Positions 54,466 through 63,233 of a stretch of 64,000 nucleotides of DNA are shown here, one piece after another. The notes under the pieces are model-generated. The model was not told the origin of the DNA. It did not search any database and saw only the letters and a list, made by a program, of their open reading frames with translations. Origin of the DNA: Massilia sp. WG5. Lineage in GTDB: Bacteria > Pseudomonadota > Gammaproteobacteria > Burkholderiales > Burkholderiaceae_D. The first letter of the stretch is position 1, and the number at the start of each line of letters is the position of its first letter. Location of the stretch: positions 2,480,001 through 2,544,000 of the forward strand of contig NZ_CP012640.2 in assembly GCF_001412595.2 (NCBI RefSeq). The letters are read 5' to 3'. The translations under genes and the position numbers were made by a program.

Positions 54466-56742
54466 ATGCCCCTTTCCGATCCCGCCACCCATCGCGCTTC
54501 GCCACGCAGCCCGGCTGCCGTCCCGCTGCTGCTGGCCGCGCTGATCTTCCTGGTGGCGCTGATCGTGACCTATGTCGTGGCGGACAACGTCGAACGCAGC
54601 GCCGAAAACGAACTCGAAGCCACTTTCAATTACCGCGCCCGCGACCTGTCGGCCGTACTGGTGCGCCGCATGGCGGTCTACGAGCAGGTGCTGCAGGGCA
54701 CGCGCGGCTTCCTGCGCGGCTCGGTCGACGTCAGCCAGGCCGACTTCGCCGACTATTTTGCGGTCCTCAAGCTCACCGACAGCTTCCCCGGCATCGAGGC
54801 GCTGGGCATCGCCGCCATCATTCCGCCCGACCGGCTCGCCGCCCACATCGCCGCGATGCGCGCCGCCGGCTTCGCCGAGTACGAGGTCAAGCCGGCCGGC
54901 CCGCGCGACTTCTATACCTCGATCACCCACATCCAGCCCTTCGGCGGCCGCAACCTGCGCGCCTTCGGCTACGACATGTTCAGCGAGCCGGTGCGGCGCG
55001 CGGCGATGGAGGCGGCGCGCGATACCGGCGCGGCGGTGGCCACCGGCCGGGTCACCCTGGTGCAGGAAGGGGCGCGCAACGTGCAGTCCGGCTTCCTGAT
55101 GTACGTGCCGGTCTACCGCACCGGCCTGGCGCACGTTAGCGAGCAGGAGCGCCGCGCCGCCATCGCCGGCTGGGTCTTCGCGCCTTTCCGCATGAACGAC
55201 CTGATGCGCGGCCTGGGCGGCGAGCATGTGAGCGACCTCGAGATCGAGATCTACGACGGCAAGCAGGCGATTGACGCCGCCCTGCTGTACCGCTCGCCCG
55301 GCGCCCGGCCTGCCGGCGCCCACGCGATGTTCTCGCACGCCGAGATGATCGATACCGCCGGCCGCACCTGGCTGCTGTCGGTGCGCTCCGCGCCGCAGTT
55401 CGAGGCCACCCTCGACAAGCGCCCCACTACCGCGATCGCGGTGACCGGGGTCGGCCTGGGCCTGCTGCTCAGCCTCGTGGTATGGCTGCTGGCGACCGAG
55501 CGCCGTCGCGCGCTGCAGCTGGCGAACGGCATGACGCTCGAGCTGCGCGAATCGCACGACCGCATCGACGCCGAGCGCCAGCGCATCCGCCTGATCCTGC
55601 AGAACGCCTACGACGCCTTCCTCGCGGTCGGCCCGGACGGCCGCGTCACCGACTGGAACGCCCAGGCCAGCAAGCTGTTCGGCTGGACCGAGGAAGAAGC
55701 ACTCGGGCGCGAAGCCGCCGAGCTGATCGCCGGGCCGCCATGGCGCGAGCGCTGGCGCGCCCATTTCGCGGCCTTTACCGCGCGCGGCGAATGCGCGCTG
55801 CTGGCCGGGCCGACCGAGCTGAAACTGTCGGACCGCCACGGCCGCGCCTTCCCGGTCGAGATCGCGGTCACCGCCCTGCCCTCGGACGGCGGCTTCGGCG
55901 CGATCGCCTTCGTGCGCGACATCCGGCCGCGCAAGGAGGCCGAGGAACGCGAGCACCAGCGCCAGCAGCGCCTGGTCGAAGCGCGCCTGGCCCTGCAGCG
56001 CTCGCAGAAGCTGGAAGCGGTCGGCAAGCTCACCGGCGGGGTCGCGCACGACTTCAACAACATCCTGCACATCATCAGCGCCAACGTGCAGCTCATGATG
56101 CGCAACGAGGAAAGCAGCCGCAAGCGCCTGCTCAACATCATGGACGCGGTCGAACGCGGCAAGAAGCTGGCCGAACAGCTGCTGGCCTTCGCGCGCCGCC
56201 AGCCGCTGCACCCCAGCGTGGTCAACCTGGCGCAGCTGATCGAGCGCATGGACAGCCTGCTGCACCGCGCGGCCGGCGACGCGATCCGGATCGAGTTCGC
56301 GCTGGCCGCGAAGCTCTGGAATACCCTGGTCGATCCGAACCAGCTGGAGAACGTGCTGCTCAACCTGGTGATCAATGCGCGCGACGCCATGAACAACCAG
56401 GGCCGCATCACGATTGCCGCCGACAACGTCAGGGTCGACGAAGGCAGCGAGCTGGCCGACACGCATATCCAGCCGGGCGAGTACGTCCGGGTCGCCGTCA
56501 GCGACACCGGCAGCGGGATGCCGCCGGAGGTGATGGAGCGCGCCTTCGAGCCCTTCTTCACCACCAAGCCGGAGGGCAAGGGCACGGGCCTGGGACTGTC
56601 GATGGCGCACGGTTTCGTCAAGCAGAGCGGCGGCCATATCCGCCTGGCGAGCACGCCCGGCGAGGGCACCACGGTGACCATCTTCCTGCCGCGCGCCCTG
56701 CAGGAGAAGCCGGACCCGATGTACATCCGGACCCCGCATTAA
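54466..56742 (+). CDS. CHASE-domain PAS histidine kinase
   Basis: The 758-residue membrane kinase has a helix at about 22-45, an extracytoplasmic CHASE domain (about 70-260, with TRGFLRGSVDVSQADF and ALGIAAIIPPDR), a second helix (about 325-345), a PAS domain (about 370-490), and HisKA with H528 (GGVAHDFNNILHI). A HATPase follows (NLVINARDAM, DTGSGMPPEV, GKGTGLGLSMAHGF). There is no receiver. ATG 54466 is used; a TTG at 54448 is possible. The cytochrome P450 gene starts 10 nt after its stop, so both are probably on one transcript. The CHASE ligand is unknown. Confidence 0.92.
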   Translation: MPLSDPATHRASPRSPAAVPLLLAALIFLVALIVTYVVADNVERSAENELEATFNYRARDLSAVLVRRMAVYEQVLQGTRGFLRGSVDVSQADFADYFAVLKLTDSFPGIEALGIAAIIPPDRLAAHIAAMRAAGFAEYEVKPAGPRDFYTSITHIQPFGGRNLRAFGYDMFSEPVRRAAMEAARDTGAAVATGRVTLVQEGARNVQSGFLMYVPVYRTGLAHVSEQERRAAIAGWVFAPFRMNDLMRGLGGEHVSDLEIEIYDGKQAIDAALLYRSPGARPAGAHAMFSHAEMIDTAGRTWLLSVRSAPQFEATLDKRPTTAIAVTGVGLGLLLSLVVWLLATERRRALQLANGMTLELRESHDRIDAERQRIRLILQNAYDAFLAVGPDGRVTDWNAQASKLFGWTEEEALGREAAELIAGPPWRERWRAHFAAFTARGECALLAGPTELKLSDRHGRAFPVEIAVTALPSDGGFGAIAFVRDIRPRKEAEEREHQRQQRLVEARLALQRSQKLEAVGKLTGGVAHDFNNILHIISANVQLMMRNEESSRKRLLNIMDAVERGKKLAEQLLAFARRQPLHPSVVNLAQLIERMDSLLHRAAGDAIRIEFALAAKLWNTLVDPNQLENVLLNLVINARDAMNNQGRITIAADNVRVDEGSELADTHIQPGEYVRVAVSDTGSGMPPEVMERAFEPFFTTKPEGKGTGLGLSMAHGFVKQSGGHIRLASTPGEGTTVTIFLPRALQEKPDPMYIRTPH

Positions 56743-56751
56743 GGAGAACCC

Positions 56752-58014
56752 GTGGCGCTTCCCAACCGCCCCGTTCCCGCCGACAGCGGCTTCGACCACA
56801 CGCTGGGGCTGCTGTCCGAAGGCTACCGCTTCCTGACGGGCCGCTTCGAGCGCTTCGGTTCCGACATCTTCACTACCCGCCTCATGCTGCGCAAGGCGCT
56901 GTGCGTGCGCGGCGAGGACGCGGCGCGCATGTTCTACCAGCCGGGCCGGTTCACGCGCCGCCACGCGCTGCCGCCGACCACCCTGGCGCTGCTGCAGGAC
57001 TTCGGCAGCGTGATGGCGCTGGACGGCGAGGCGCACCGCAAGCGCAAGGCGATGTTCATGTCGCTGCTCGGACCGCTGGAGCGCCAGCGCCTGGTGGGGC
57101 TGGCGGCGGCGCAGTGGCGCGCGCAGTTCGCGCGCTGGGCCGGCATGCCGTCGGTGGTGGTGCACCAGGAAGCGGAGCTGGTCCTGTGCCGCGCGGTGTG
57201 CCAGTGGGCCGGGATCCCGATCAGCGTGGAGGAAGCGCGCGAGCGCACGGCGGAGTTTTCGGCGATGATCGACGGCGCCGCCTCGGCGGGCCCGCGCACC
57301 TGGAAGGCGCTGATGCTGCGCCACCGCACCGAACGCTGGGCGCGCGCACTGGTCGACGCCGTGCGCGCCGGCCAGGCCCAGCCGCCTTTCGACAGCGCGC
57401 TGAACGCGATCGCGCGCCATCGCGACGCCGACGGCCGGCCGATCGACCGCAAGCACGCGGCGGTGGAACTGATCAACTTCCTGCGCCCGACCGTGGCGGT
57501 GGCGCGCTTCATCGCCTGCGCGGTGCTGGCGATGCACGAGCATCCGGCCTGCCGCGAACGGATCGCCGCCGGCGACGACGCCTACCTGACAATGTTCGCG
57601 CAGGAAGTGCGGCGCTATTACCCCTTCCTGCCGGCGATCGGCGGACGGGCGCTGCACGATTTCGACTGGCACGGCATGCAGATCGCGAAAGGCACCTGGG
57701 TCCTGCTCGACCTGTACGGCACCGACATGCATCCGGCGATATGGGGAGACCCCGAGGTGTTCCGCCCGGAGCGTTTCGAACGCCGCGAGAGCAGCGGCTT
57801 CGACCTGGTCCCGCAGGGCGGCGGCGACCCCTATTCGGGACATCGCTGTCCCGGCGAATCGGCGACGATCGACCTGTTGAAATCGGCGGCGAAGCTGTTC
57901 GCCACCGGGATCGCCTACGAAGTGCCGCCCCAGGACCTGTCGATCAGCCTGCGCCGCATTCCGACGCTGCCGGCCAGCGGCATGGTGATCGAGAAGGTCA
58001 GGGTGCTCGCTTGA
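56752..58014 (+). CDS. CYP152-type cytochrome P450 peroxygenase
   Basis: The 420-residue protein has the P450 heme loop GHRCPGE with Cys ligand C366. In the I helix, NFLRPTVAVARF carries the Arg-Pro pair (R245-P246) in place of the usual acid-alcohol pair. That pair and the RPTVA motif mark CYP152 fatty-acid peroxygenases and decarboxylases (BSbeta, SPalpha, OleT types), which use H2O2 and need no reductase. No redox partner gene is nearby, which agrees. The start is a GTG with AAGGAGA upstream. It is co-directional with, and 10 nt from, the CHASE kinase. Hydroxylation against decarboxylation cannot be told here. Confidence 0.9.
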   Translation: MALPNRPVPADSGFDHTLGLLSEGYRFLTGRFERFGSDIFTTRLMLRKALCVRGEDAARMFYQPGRFTRRHALPPTTLALLQDFGSVMALDGEAHRKRKAMFMSLLGPLERQRLVGLAAAQWRAQFARWAGMPSVVVHQEAELVLCRAVCQWAGIPISVEEARERTAEFSAMIDGAASAGPRTWKALMLRHRTERWARALVDAVRAGQAQPPFDSALNAIARHRDADGRPIDRKHAAVELINFLRPTVAVARFIACAVLAMHEHPACRERIAAGDDAYLTMFAQEVRRYYPFLPAIGGRALHDFDWHGMQIAKGTWVLLDLYGTDMHPAIWGDPEVFRPERFERRESSGFDLVPQGGGDPYSGHRCPGESATIDLLKSAAKLFATGIAYEVPPQDLSISLRRIPTLPASGMVIEKVRVLA

Positions 58015-58467
58015 TCAATCGCGGATCAGGTGGCCCTGCTGCACGCGCACGCGCTCGCCGTTGCCATAGCGCGGACGGCCCTGCTCGGTGAAGGTGCGGT
58101 AGCCGCCTTTCGCCATCTTCACGCGCACGTCGGTGTAGGTCACGGATTTCATGTTGCGCTCGACGCGGTTGCCGGCATAGGCGCCGCCGACGGCGCCGGC
58201 AATGGTGGCCAGCGTGCGGCCGTTGCCGCTGCCGACCTGGTTGCCCAGCAGGCCGCCGACCACGGCGCCGCCACCGGCGCCCAGGCCGCTGCCGCGCTCG
58301 GCCGCGCGTTCATAGGTATGGGTCGAGACCACGGTGCCGCAATTCTGGCATTGCGCATAGTTGCGGTGATGGTCCGGCGCGGCCTGGGCGGCCAGCGGCG
58401 CGGCGCCGGCGGCGGCAAAAGCAGCGATCAGGGCAAGGCGGGCGCCGAGTGCGGATACGTTTTTCAT
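58015..58467 (-). CDS. Glycine-zipper 2TM domain protein
   Basis: The 150-residue protein has a signal peptide (residues 1-30, ends AQA-A), a CxxC pair (CQNCG), and a glycine-zipper segment at about 60-105 (GSGLGAGGGAVVGGLLGNQVG, AGAVGGAYAGNRVE) of the Rick_17kDa/SlyB type. A short basic C-terminal domain follows (YRTFTEQGRPRYGNGERVRV). ATG 58467 is supported by AAGGGGA. It is likely in the envelope. Its stop directly abuts that of the P450 gene. Confidence 0.87.
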   Translation of the reverse strand: MKNVSALGARLALIAAFAAAGAAPLAAQAAPDHHRNYAQCQNCGTVVSTHTYERAAERGSGLGAGGGAVVGGLLGNQVGSGNGRTLATIAGAVGGAYAGNRVERNMKSVTYTDVRVKMAKGGYRTFTEQGRPRYGNGERVRVQQGHLIRD

Positions 58468-58677
58468 GATGTTCCCCTTGGGTGTTGTTGTGTTAAGCAT
58501 GGACACAGGGTAACTGTGGCGGGCTGTTCCGAAAAGAGCGAATCGGTATCAAATGCAAGTGGTTGTAACTGAGCCATTGCCTCTACACACTAACGGCCGG
58601 GGGATGAGGGTTTGGCACGGCTACGGCTCTGATCGATGAACACGCGAATGCCAAATGGTATAGCAGGGTCGTCAACG

Positions 58678-58695
58678 GTGCCGCCTGTGCGGCAC
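58678..58695. repeat. Perfect hairpin upstream of the endonuclease III-like gene
   Basis: GTGCCGC and GCGGCAC flank a CTGT loop in the 58468-58762 gap. There is no T-tract. The gap has no other recognisable feature. Confidence 0.5.
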
Positions 58696-58762
58696 AGAAC
58701 GGAACATCGGCGCAAGCCGCTCTATCCTCGGGTCTCCTTTCCAATCGATGAAGGACCTGTCC

Positions 58763-59428
58763 ATGGAAAAGCACCCATTCGACGTCGGCGTGGCCTTCGA
58801 GCGCATCGAGGAAGCCGTGAAGCCCTGGCCCAAGGCGGCGCTGTTCCAGTTGGCCGAGGAAGGCTATGCCTCCGTCTTCGAGCAACTGCTGGCCTGCATC
58901 ATCTCGATCCGCACCTATGACGAGGTGACGCTGCCGGTCTCGCGCCGGCTGTTCGCGCGGGCGCGCACGCCGGCGGAGATCGCGCAATGTTCATGGGAAG
59001 AGCTGGATGCGTTGATCAGCCCGAGCACTTTTCATGAGCGCAAGGCGAACCAGATCCTGGCCATTGCGCGCGACGTCGAACAAACATTCGGCGGCGCCCT
59101 GCCCGGCGAGCGCGAGGTGCTGCTGTCGTTTGCCGGGGTCGGCCCCAAATGCGCGAACCTGGTGCTGGGCGTCGCCTGCGGCACGCCGGTCATCAGCGTC
59201 GACATCCACGTGCACCGGGTGACGGGACGCTGGGGCTATGTTGCCGCGCCGACGCCCGAAAAGACCCTGCTGGCGCTCGAGAAAAAGCTGCCGGAACAGT
59301 ACTGGATCGACATCAATCGCCTGCTGGTGCCCTTCGGGAAGCACATCTGCACCGGCACCCGGCCGCGCTGCTCGACGTGTCCGGTGCTGGACATGTGCCA
59401 GCAGGTGGGCGTGACGGAACATCGGTGA
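58763..59428 (+). CDS. Endonuclease III-like HhH-GPD DNA glycosylase
   Basis: The 221-residue protein has the helix-hairpin-helix LLSFAGVGPKCANLVLGVA with catalytic K129, the catalytic D147 in VDIHVHR (18 residues on, as in E. coli Nth) and a C-x6-C-x2-C-x5-C iron-sulfur motif at the C-terminus. It excises damaged pyrimidines and nicks AP sites. ATG 58763 has AAGGA 7 nt upstream; ATG 58748 is the alternative. It may be a second Nth paralogue; the canonical copy is not in this window. Confidence 0.88.
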   Translation: MEKHPFDVGVAFERIEEAVKPWPKAALFQLAEEGYASVFEQLLACIISIRTYDEVTLPVSRRLFARARTPAEIAQCSWEELDALISPSTFHERKANQILAIARDVEQTFGGALPGEREVLLSFAGVGPKCANLVLGVACGTPVISVDIHVHRVTGRWGYVAAPTPEKTLLALEKKLPEQYWIDINRLLVPFGKHICTGTRPRCSTCPVLDMCQQVGVTEHR

Positions 59429-59565
59429 ACTCGGCAAGTTCCCCTGCCCTCTTACGGGCTTGAGTGGCCTCACGTCAGCCCCCGATGCCGATTCGGATGG
59501 CTTATCTCCTGCATAGACTTGAATGACCGATCGCAGGTCTGGCTCATTCATATCAAGAGGAAACG

Positions 59566-60135
59566 ATGAACAGGACATTGAAGGTCATCACCGTGTTGGG
59601 GCTTGCGGCCGCTGCGGCCACGGCAGCCTCGGTCTCGGCGCACGACGACGGCAGGGACGATCGCTACGGCGAGCAACTGGTCCGGCTGGGCTACAAGCTG
59701 GTACCGCCCGGCGTGAAGCTGAACCTGGAAGGCAAGAACCGGGCCCTGGTCGGCCTGGGCAGCTATATCGTGAACACCAGCGGCTGCATCGACTGCCACA
59801 GCCATCCCTCGTATGCGCCGGGCGGCGACCCGTTCCTGGGGCAGCACGAAGTGATCAATGCGCCGGAATACCTGTCCGGAGGACGCCAGTTCGGGCCGAC
59901 GATCACCGCGCCCAACATCACGCCGGATTACGCCGGCAAACCCGCCGGCCTGACGCGCCAGCAATTCATCCAGACCCTGCGCACCGGGCACAATCCCAAG
60001 GATCCGCCGGGCGAGATCCTGCAGGTCATGCCCTGGCCCACCTTCGGCAAGAAGAGCGATGTCGACCTGGCGGCGATGTACGAGTACCTGCGCGCGATTC
60101 CTTCGCTACCGGACAATACCCATCCGGGACCGTAG
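59566..60135 (+). CDS. Periplasmic c-type cytochrome
   Basis: The 189-residue protein has a signal peptide (residues 1-25, ends VSA-H) and one heme-binding CIDCH (C74, C77, H78). The distal Met is probably in QVMPWPTFG. The protein is longer than a simple cytochrome c and is like the subunits of membrane-bound dehydrogenases, but no dehydrogenase gene adjoins it. AAGAGGAAA precedes the ATG. Confidence 0.87.
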   Translation: MNRTLKVITVLGLAAAAATAASVSAHDDGRDDRYGEQLVRLGYKLVPPGVKLNLEGKNRALVGLGSYIVNTSGCIDCHSHPSYAPGGDPFLGQHEVINAPEYLSGGRQFGPTITAPNITPDYAGKPAGLTRQQFIQTLRTGHNPKDPPGEILQVMPWPTFGKKSDVDLAAMYEYLRAIPSLPDNTHPGP

Positions 60136-60144
60136 CGCGAATTT

Positions 60145-60182
60145 CATGCGGCGGCGGCCACGCCCGGGGGCGCAGCCGCATG
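60145..60182. terminator. GC-rich hairpin between the cytochrome and SnoaL-like genes
   Basis: CATGCGGC and GCCGCATG pair at the base and GCG/CGC inside. It lies between convergent stops at 60135 and 60246, with no T-tract. Confidence 0.5.
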
Positions 60183-60245
60183 CGGTCAGGATGATCGGAA
60201 TTTCAGTATCGCTTCCGGGATGGGGAATGCAAGCAGACAGGGCGG

Positions 60246-60677
60246 TCAACCCGCTCCGGACCCGGCCGGTATCTGGCTGCCCTGATGGGCCTGCACCACT
60301 TTCAGGGTGTCCATCGATTGGCGGAAGGCGGCAATACGCCCGTCCCTGAGGGTGAAGACATGGACCCAGTCGCTGTCGAAGGCTGCGCCGTTGGACTTGA
60401 CGGTCCACGCATGATGGCCCAGCACGACCACACGGTCGCCGTCGCCGAAGAATTCCTGGGGTTCGAAGGAGCGCAATTGCTGTACCTGGGCCACCATGCC
60501 GAAGAATTCGGCAACCTCCCCGCGCCCGCGTCGCCTGCCGGAAAACACCAGCCCGGGCATCTCGGGAATATCCCAGTCGATATCGTCCGCCATGTACGAC
60601 AGCAGCAGGTCCTTGTCGCCCTCGAGGTAGGCATCGTAGAAGCGCTTCACGAATTCGATATTCTGCTGCGTGCCCAT
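60246..60677 (-). CDS. SnoaL-like/NTF2-fold protein
   Basis: The 143-residue protein has the SnoaL/ketosteroid-isomerase-like pattern: FVKRFYDAYLEGDKDLLLSYMADDIDWDIPE, then GRGEVAEFFGMVAQ and DSDWVHVFTLRDGRIAAFRQSMDT. Substrate is unknown. ATG 60677 has AAAGGAG 5 nt upstream. It is the last plain chromosomal gene before the intron-split tRNA, in the same direction. Confidence 0.85.
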   Translation of the reverse strand: MGTQQNIEFVKRFYDAYLEGDKDLLLSYMADDIDWDIPEMPGLVFSGRRRGRGEVAEFFGMVAQVQQLRSFEPQEFFGDGDRVVVLGHHAWTVKSNGAAFDSDWVHVFTLRDGRIAAFRQSMDTLKVVQAHQGSQIPAGSGAG

Positions 60678-60782
60678 CACCGCTCCTTTCTGGAGAATGG
60701 CCGTCGGATCGGCCCGGCCCGGTTCAAGTTCCGGTATTCGCGATGATGGCACAGACCGGGCTTGAACGCCGTCTGTCGTGAT

Positions 60783-60820
60783 TGGTAGGCCTCCCCGGAG
60801 TCGAACCGGGCACCAACGGA
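60783..60820 (-). tRNA. 3' half of an intron-split tRNA with CAU anticodon
   Basis: On the minus strand: anticodon-stem strand TCCGT, variable loop TGGTG, T-arm CCCGG-TTCGACT-CCGGG, acceptor GAGGCCT, A73 and encoded CCA. It continues the half at 63532-63572. Joined, all four stems pair, with a single G1-U72 wobble at the end of the acceptor. Confidence 0.93.
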
Positions 60821-60892
60821 GTAGGATGGGTAGCCAACCCCTTTCATAGCGCGGCGAAGCTGCGCTATGCAGGAAGTCAACCACCTTCCTCC

Positions 60893-60926
60893 GAACGCAA
60901 CGTGCAAGTTTCCAAGCATTACGCTC
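60893..60926 (-). ncRNA. Group II intron domain V
   Basis: Exactly 34 nt, starting GAGCG and ending GCGTTC, with a GAAA tetraloop at positions 15-18 and the CG bulge at 25-26. The AGC catalytic triad is present. Two tandem U-U oppositions lie just below the loop. Confidence 0.88.
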
Positions 60927-60966
60927 TCCATCAAGGCACGCTTTTACGCGAACTACGTCTTCCTCA

Positions 60967-62832
60967 CTATCTCGCCGCTGCGATGGGGTCGTGCAAATCC
61001 GACAACTTAAGGCCGTCATATATACCCTTGTGAATTTTCACATGACAGGGCGTACATGCTGGAATCTGCTTTCTGTTCAGGATAGCCATGAGTCGATTGA
61101 ACCCGGTCACCTTTTCCCCCATCTTCTTGACATGGCGTATGTGATGCATCGCCACTTTCTCGTCAGAACCACAAATCACGCAGTTCATCCAGAGTTTGCT
61201 TCGGGTACGCAGTGTTATGCTCTTCTGGAGAGCATAATCTGGGCTGGGAACCTCGCCGATCTTGAATCTGGTCGGGTCTCGTTTCCAGTCCACTACCGTC
61301 GGGAATGAAATGAAAGCCGTCTTAGCCTTCCGCTTCTTCTCGATCGCCAGCGCGTCACCAAATTTCTGGAAGATTCGTCTAACCGAAGTCCTATGCTTTC
61401 CAGCTAAGGTCTTCGCCGCTGAGTATTTCAGGATGTATTGAATCCTGCGTAGATCTGGATAGTTGTCTACGAAGCTATAGAAATTTATTAGCCCTCTCAG
61501 CACCGCTCCAGCCATCGAGACGATTTGATCGTCATCGAGGAACATCCATGCAGCCTTTCCGAGCGGGCGCCCGTCAAGGTCGCAGAAGCCTCTGGAATTT
61601 AGTCTGGTCACCAGCTTGTCGCACGGTGCAAACATTTGGGGTAACCATCCGGTAACCCGCTTCTGGTAATTGCGGCCGTTCTTATCAACGATACGAACCA
61701 CCTTCTGCGAATTAGCACCCACCTTAATTCTAGTACCCAAGAAGAAAGCCTCTTCATCTTTGGCATGTCGAATGTGGGTCTTCTCCATGTTCAGAGTAAG
61801 TCCGAGTTTGTCCGCCATGAATGCTTTGACCTCATCACGGATTTGCACGGCCAGATGTTTTGGACCATTGATTCCCACACACCAGTCGTCCGCGTATCTT
61901 ACATACTTCATCCTAATAAACGATCCGTCGTCCCGCATGGGACTGGATTGCTTCTGGGCCGTAAGAAGGGCTTTCAACTCTTTGAGTAGTTCCTTACGTT
62001 CGTCGGCGTCTTGTCCGGGCTCGCCTAGTTTCGAGCGTACCCTTTCAATCTGCTTCTGACGGTAGTTGTACTCGGTCGAGGTTCTTTTCTTATCCCCTTT
62101 CTCATGTGTCCCAATTAGTCCTGCCACGAACTCATCGAGTTCGTGAAGGAAGATGTTACACAGGATAGGAGATACGATTGAGCCTTGGGGTGTACCGACG
62201 ACACTGTCTACGGGTGTTTTGAACTCGTAGTAGCCTGCCGTTAGTGCTTTCCTAATCAGGTTTATGAATCTTTCATCCTTGATCCTACGACGCAGGATGT
62301 TGATTAGGATGTCGTGGTCAATACAATCGAAGGCAGCCTTAACATCGCCTTCAATGATCCACGTTACTCCGCTCCAGTTGTTGCGGATAGACTTTAACGC
62401 TGTGTGGCAGCCTCGCTTGGCTCTGAAGCCATGACTGTCGTCGCTGAAACTGCTCCCATAGGGGCTGTCGTACACAGCTTCGAGGATCATTCTCATGACC
62501 TCTTGTACGATCTTGTCCCGAGGAGGAGCGATACCTAGCGGACGGGTTTTACCATTTGCCTTGGGAATGTGAACACGTCGAGCACGGGAGAACTGGAAAG
62601 ACTCGTCCTTGATGTTCGATATGATCCTCTCAATGGTCCTCAGTGAGAATTCATCGAGTGTAGTCCCGTCGGGACCTGGCGTCATGTTTCCGGGGACGCT
62701 TTTGAGCTTCTGATACGCCACGACATACAAGTCGGTTTTGTACATTAGCCTATATAGGTCTCCGTTGACCCAACCGGGTTTGGCGTTGAGTTTACGTAGT
62801 GTTTCTAGTCGTTCCAGGTCTTTATTACTCAT
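60967..62832 (-). CDS. ltrA: Group II intron reverse transcriptase/maturase with HNH endonuclease
   Basis: The 621-residue intron-encoded protein has RT blocks RT0-RT7 (PGPDGTTLDEF, RARRVHIPKANGKTRPLGI, GSSFSDDSHGFRAKRGCHTAL, GTPQGSIVSPILCNIFLHELD). The catalytic YADD is near residue 313, a maturase X domain follows (about 440-520), and an HNH endonuclease ends it (CVICGSDEKVAMHHIRH ... CTPCHVKIHKG, about 555-605). All catalytic motifs are intact and there is no frameshift, so retrohoming could be live. AAAGG lies 9 nt before the ATG. It is encoded within intron domain IV. Confidence 0.94.
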   Translation of the reverse strand: MSNKDLERLETLRKLNAKPGWVNGDLYRLMYKTDLYVVAYQKLKSVPGNMTPGPDGTTLDEFSLRTIERIISNIKDESFQFSRARRVHIPKANGKTRPLGIAPPRDKIVQEVMRMILEAVYDSPYGSSFSDDSHGFRAKRGCHTALKSIRNNWSGVTWIIEGDVKAAFDCIDHDILINILRRRIKDERFINLIRKALTAGYYEFKTPVDSVVGTPQGSIVSPILCNIFLHELDEFVAGLIGTHEKGDKKRTSTEYNYRQKQIERVRSKLGEPGQDADERKELLKELKALLTAQKQSSPMRDDGSFIRMKYVRYADDWCVGINGPKHLAVQIRDEVKAFMADKLGLTLNMEKTHIRHAKDEEAFFLGTRIKVGANSQKVVRIVDKNGRNYQKRVTGWLPQMFAPCDKLVTRLNSRGFCDLDGRPLGKAAWMFLDDDQIVSMAGAVLRGLINFYSFVDNYPDLRRIQYILKYSAAKTLAGKHRTSVRRIFQKFGDALAIEKKRKAKTAFISFPTVVDWKRDPTRFKIGEVPSPDYALQKSITLRTRSKLWMNCVICGSDEKVAMHHIRHVKKMGEKVTGFNRLMAILNRKQIPACTPCHVKIHKGIYDGLKLSDLHDPIAAAR

Positions 62833-62918
62833 CCGAGTAAACCTTTCGCTTCTATCGACTTCCTTGCGTCTTCGCTTTCCCTTGCCCCAGAGTTACCTAG
62901 GCTGTATTGGGTGTACTT

Positions 62919-62995
62919 TGGTAGGCCGTGCAGGACTTGAACCTGCGACCCCGGAATTATGAGTTCCTTGCTCTGACCAGCTGAGCTAACGGCCC
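62919..62995 (-). tRNA. Intact tRNA with CAU anticodon inside the group II intron
   Basis: The 77 nt include the encoded CCA. Acceptor GGGCCGT/ACGGCCT has a G1-U72 wobble, D-stem GCTC/GAGC, anticodon arm AGGAA-CTCATAA-TTCCG (one A-G mismatch at the stem base), variable loop GGGTC and T-arm GCAGG-TTCAAGT-CCTGC. The anticodon is CAU: either minor isoleucine tRNA (lysidine-modified, reads AUA) or elongator methionine. C4-G69 and C5-G68 are present, as in TilS-recognised tRNA-Ile2. It differs clearly from the split tRNA, so it is not a recent duplicate. Confidence 0.9.
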
Positions 62996-63227
62996 AACAT
63001 TTCTACCACAACGGGTACTATCGAATAGTCCGTTGCCGAATCGTTCCACTACGTTGCCGTAACTTCATCGATTCTACCTGAGTTGCATATCTCAACTCAA
63101 GCTTCTAGGGATTACTCCCCGTAGGCAATCCCGTAGTTAACACATTCTCGCGGTCCAGTTTTAGGTGTCCCATACATCCTTCTCATCCCTACTTGGGTGC
63201 CGGCTGACGAAGAAGCTTGAGAGGTAT

Positions 63228-63233
63228 TCATAA
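63228..63233 (-). other. EBS1 of the group II intron
   Basis: TTATGA on the minus strand is the exact complement of TCATAA, the six bases just before the 5' splice site in the split tRNA. It defines the target choice. Confidence 0.7.

Noticed and set aside
54349..57843. A 1164-codon minus-strand frame opposite the CHASE kinase and P450
   Set aside because: Crosses two firmly identified genes and has no domain pattern.
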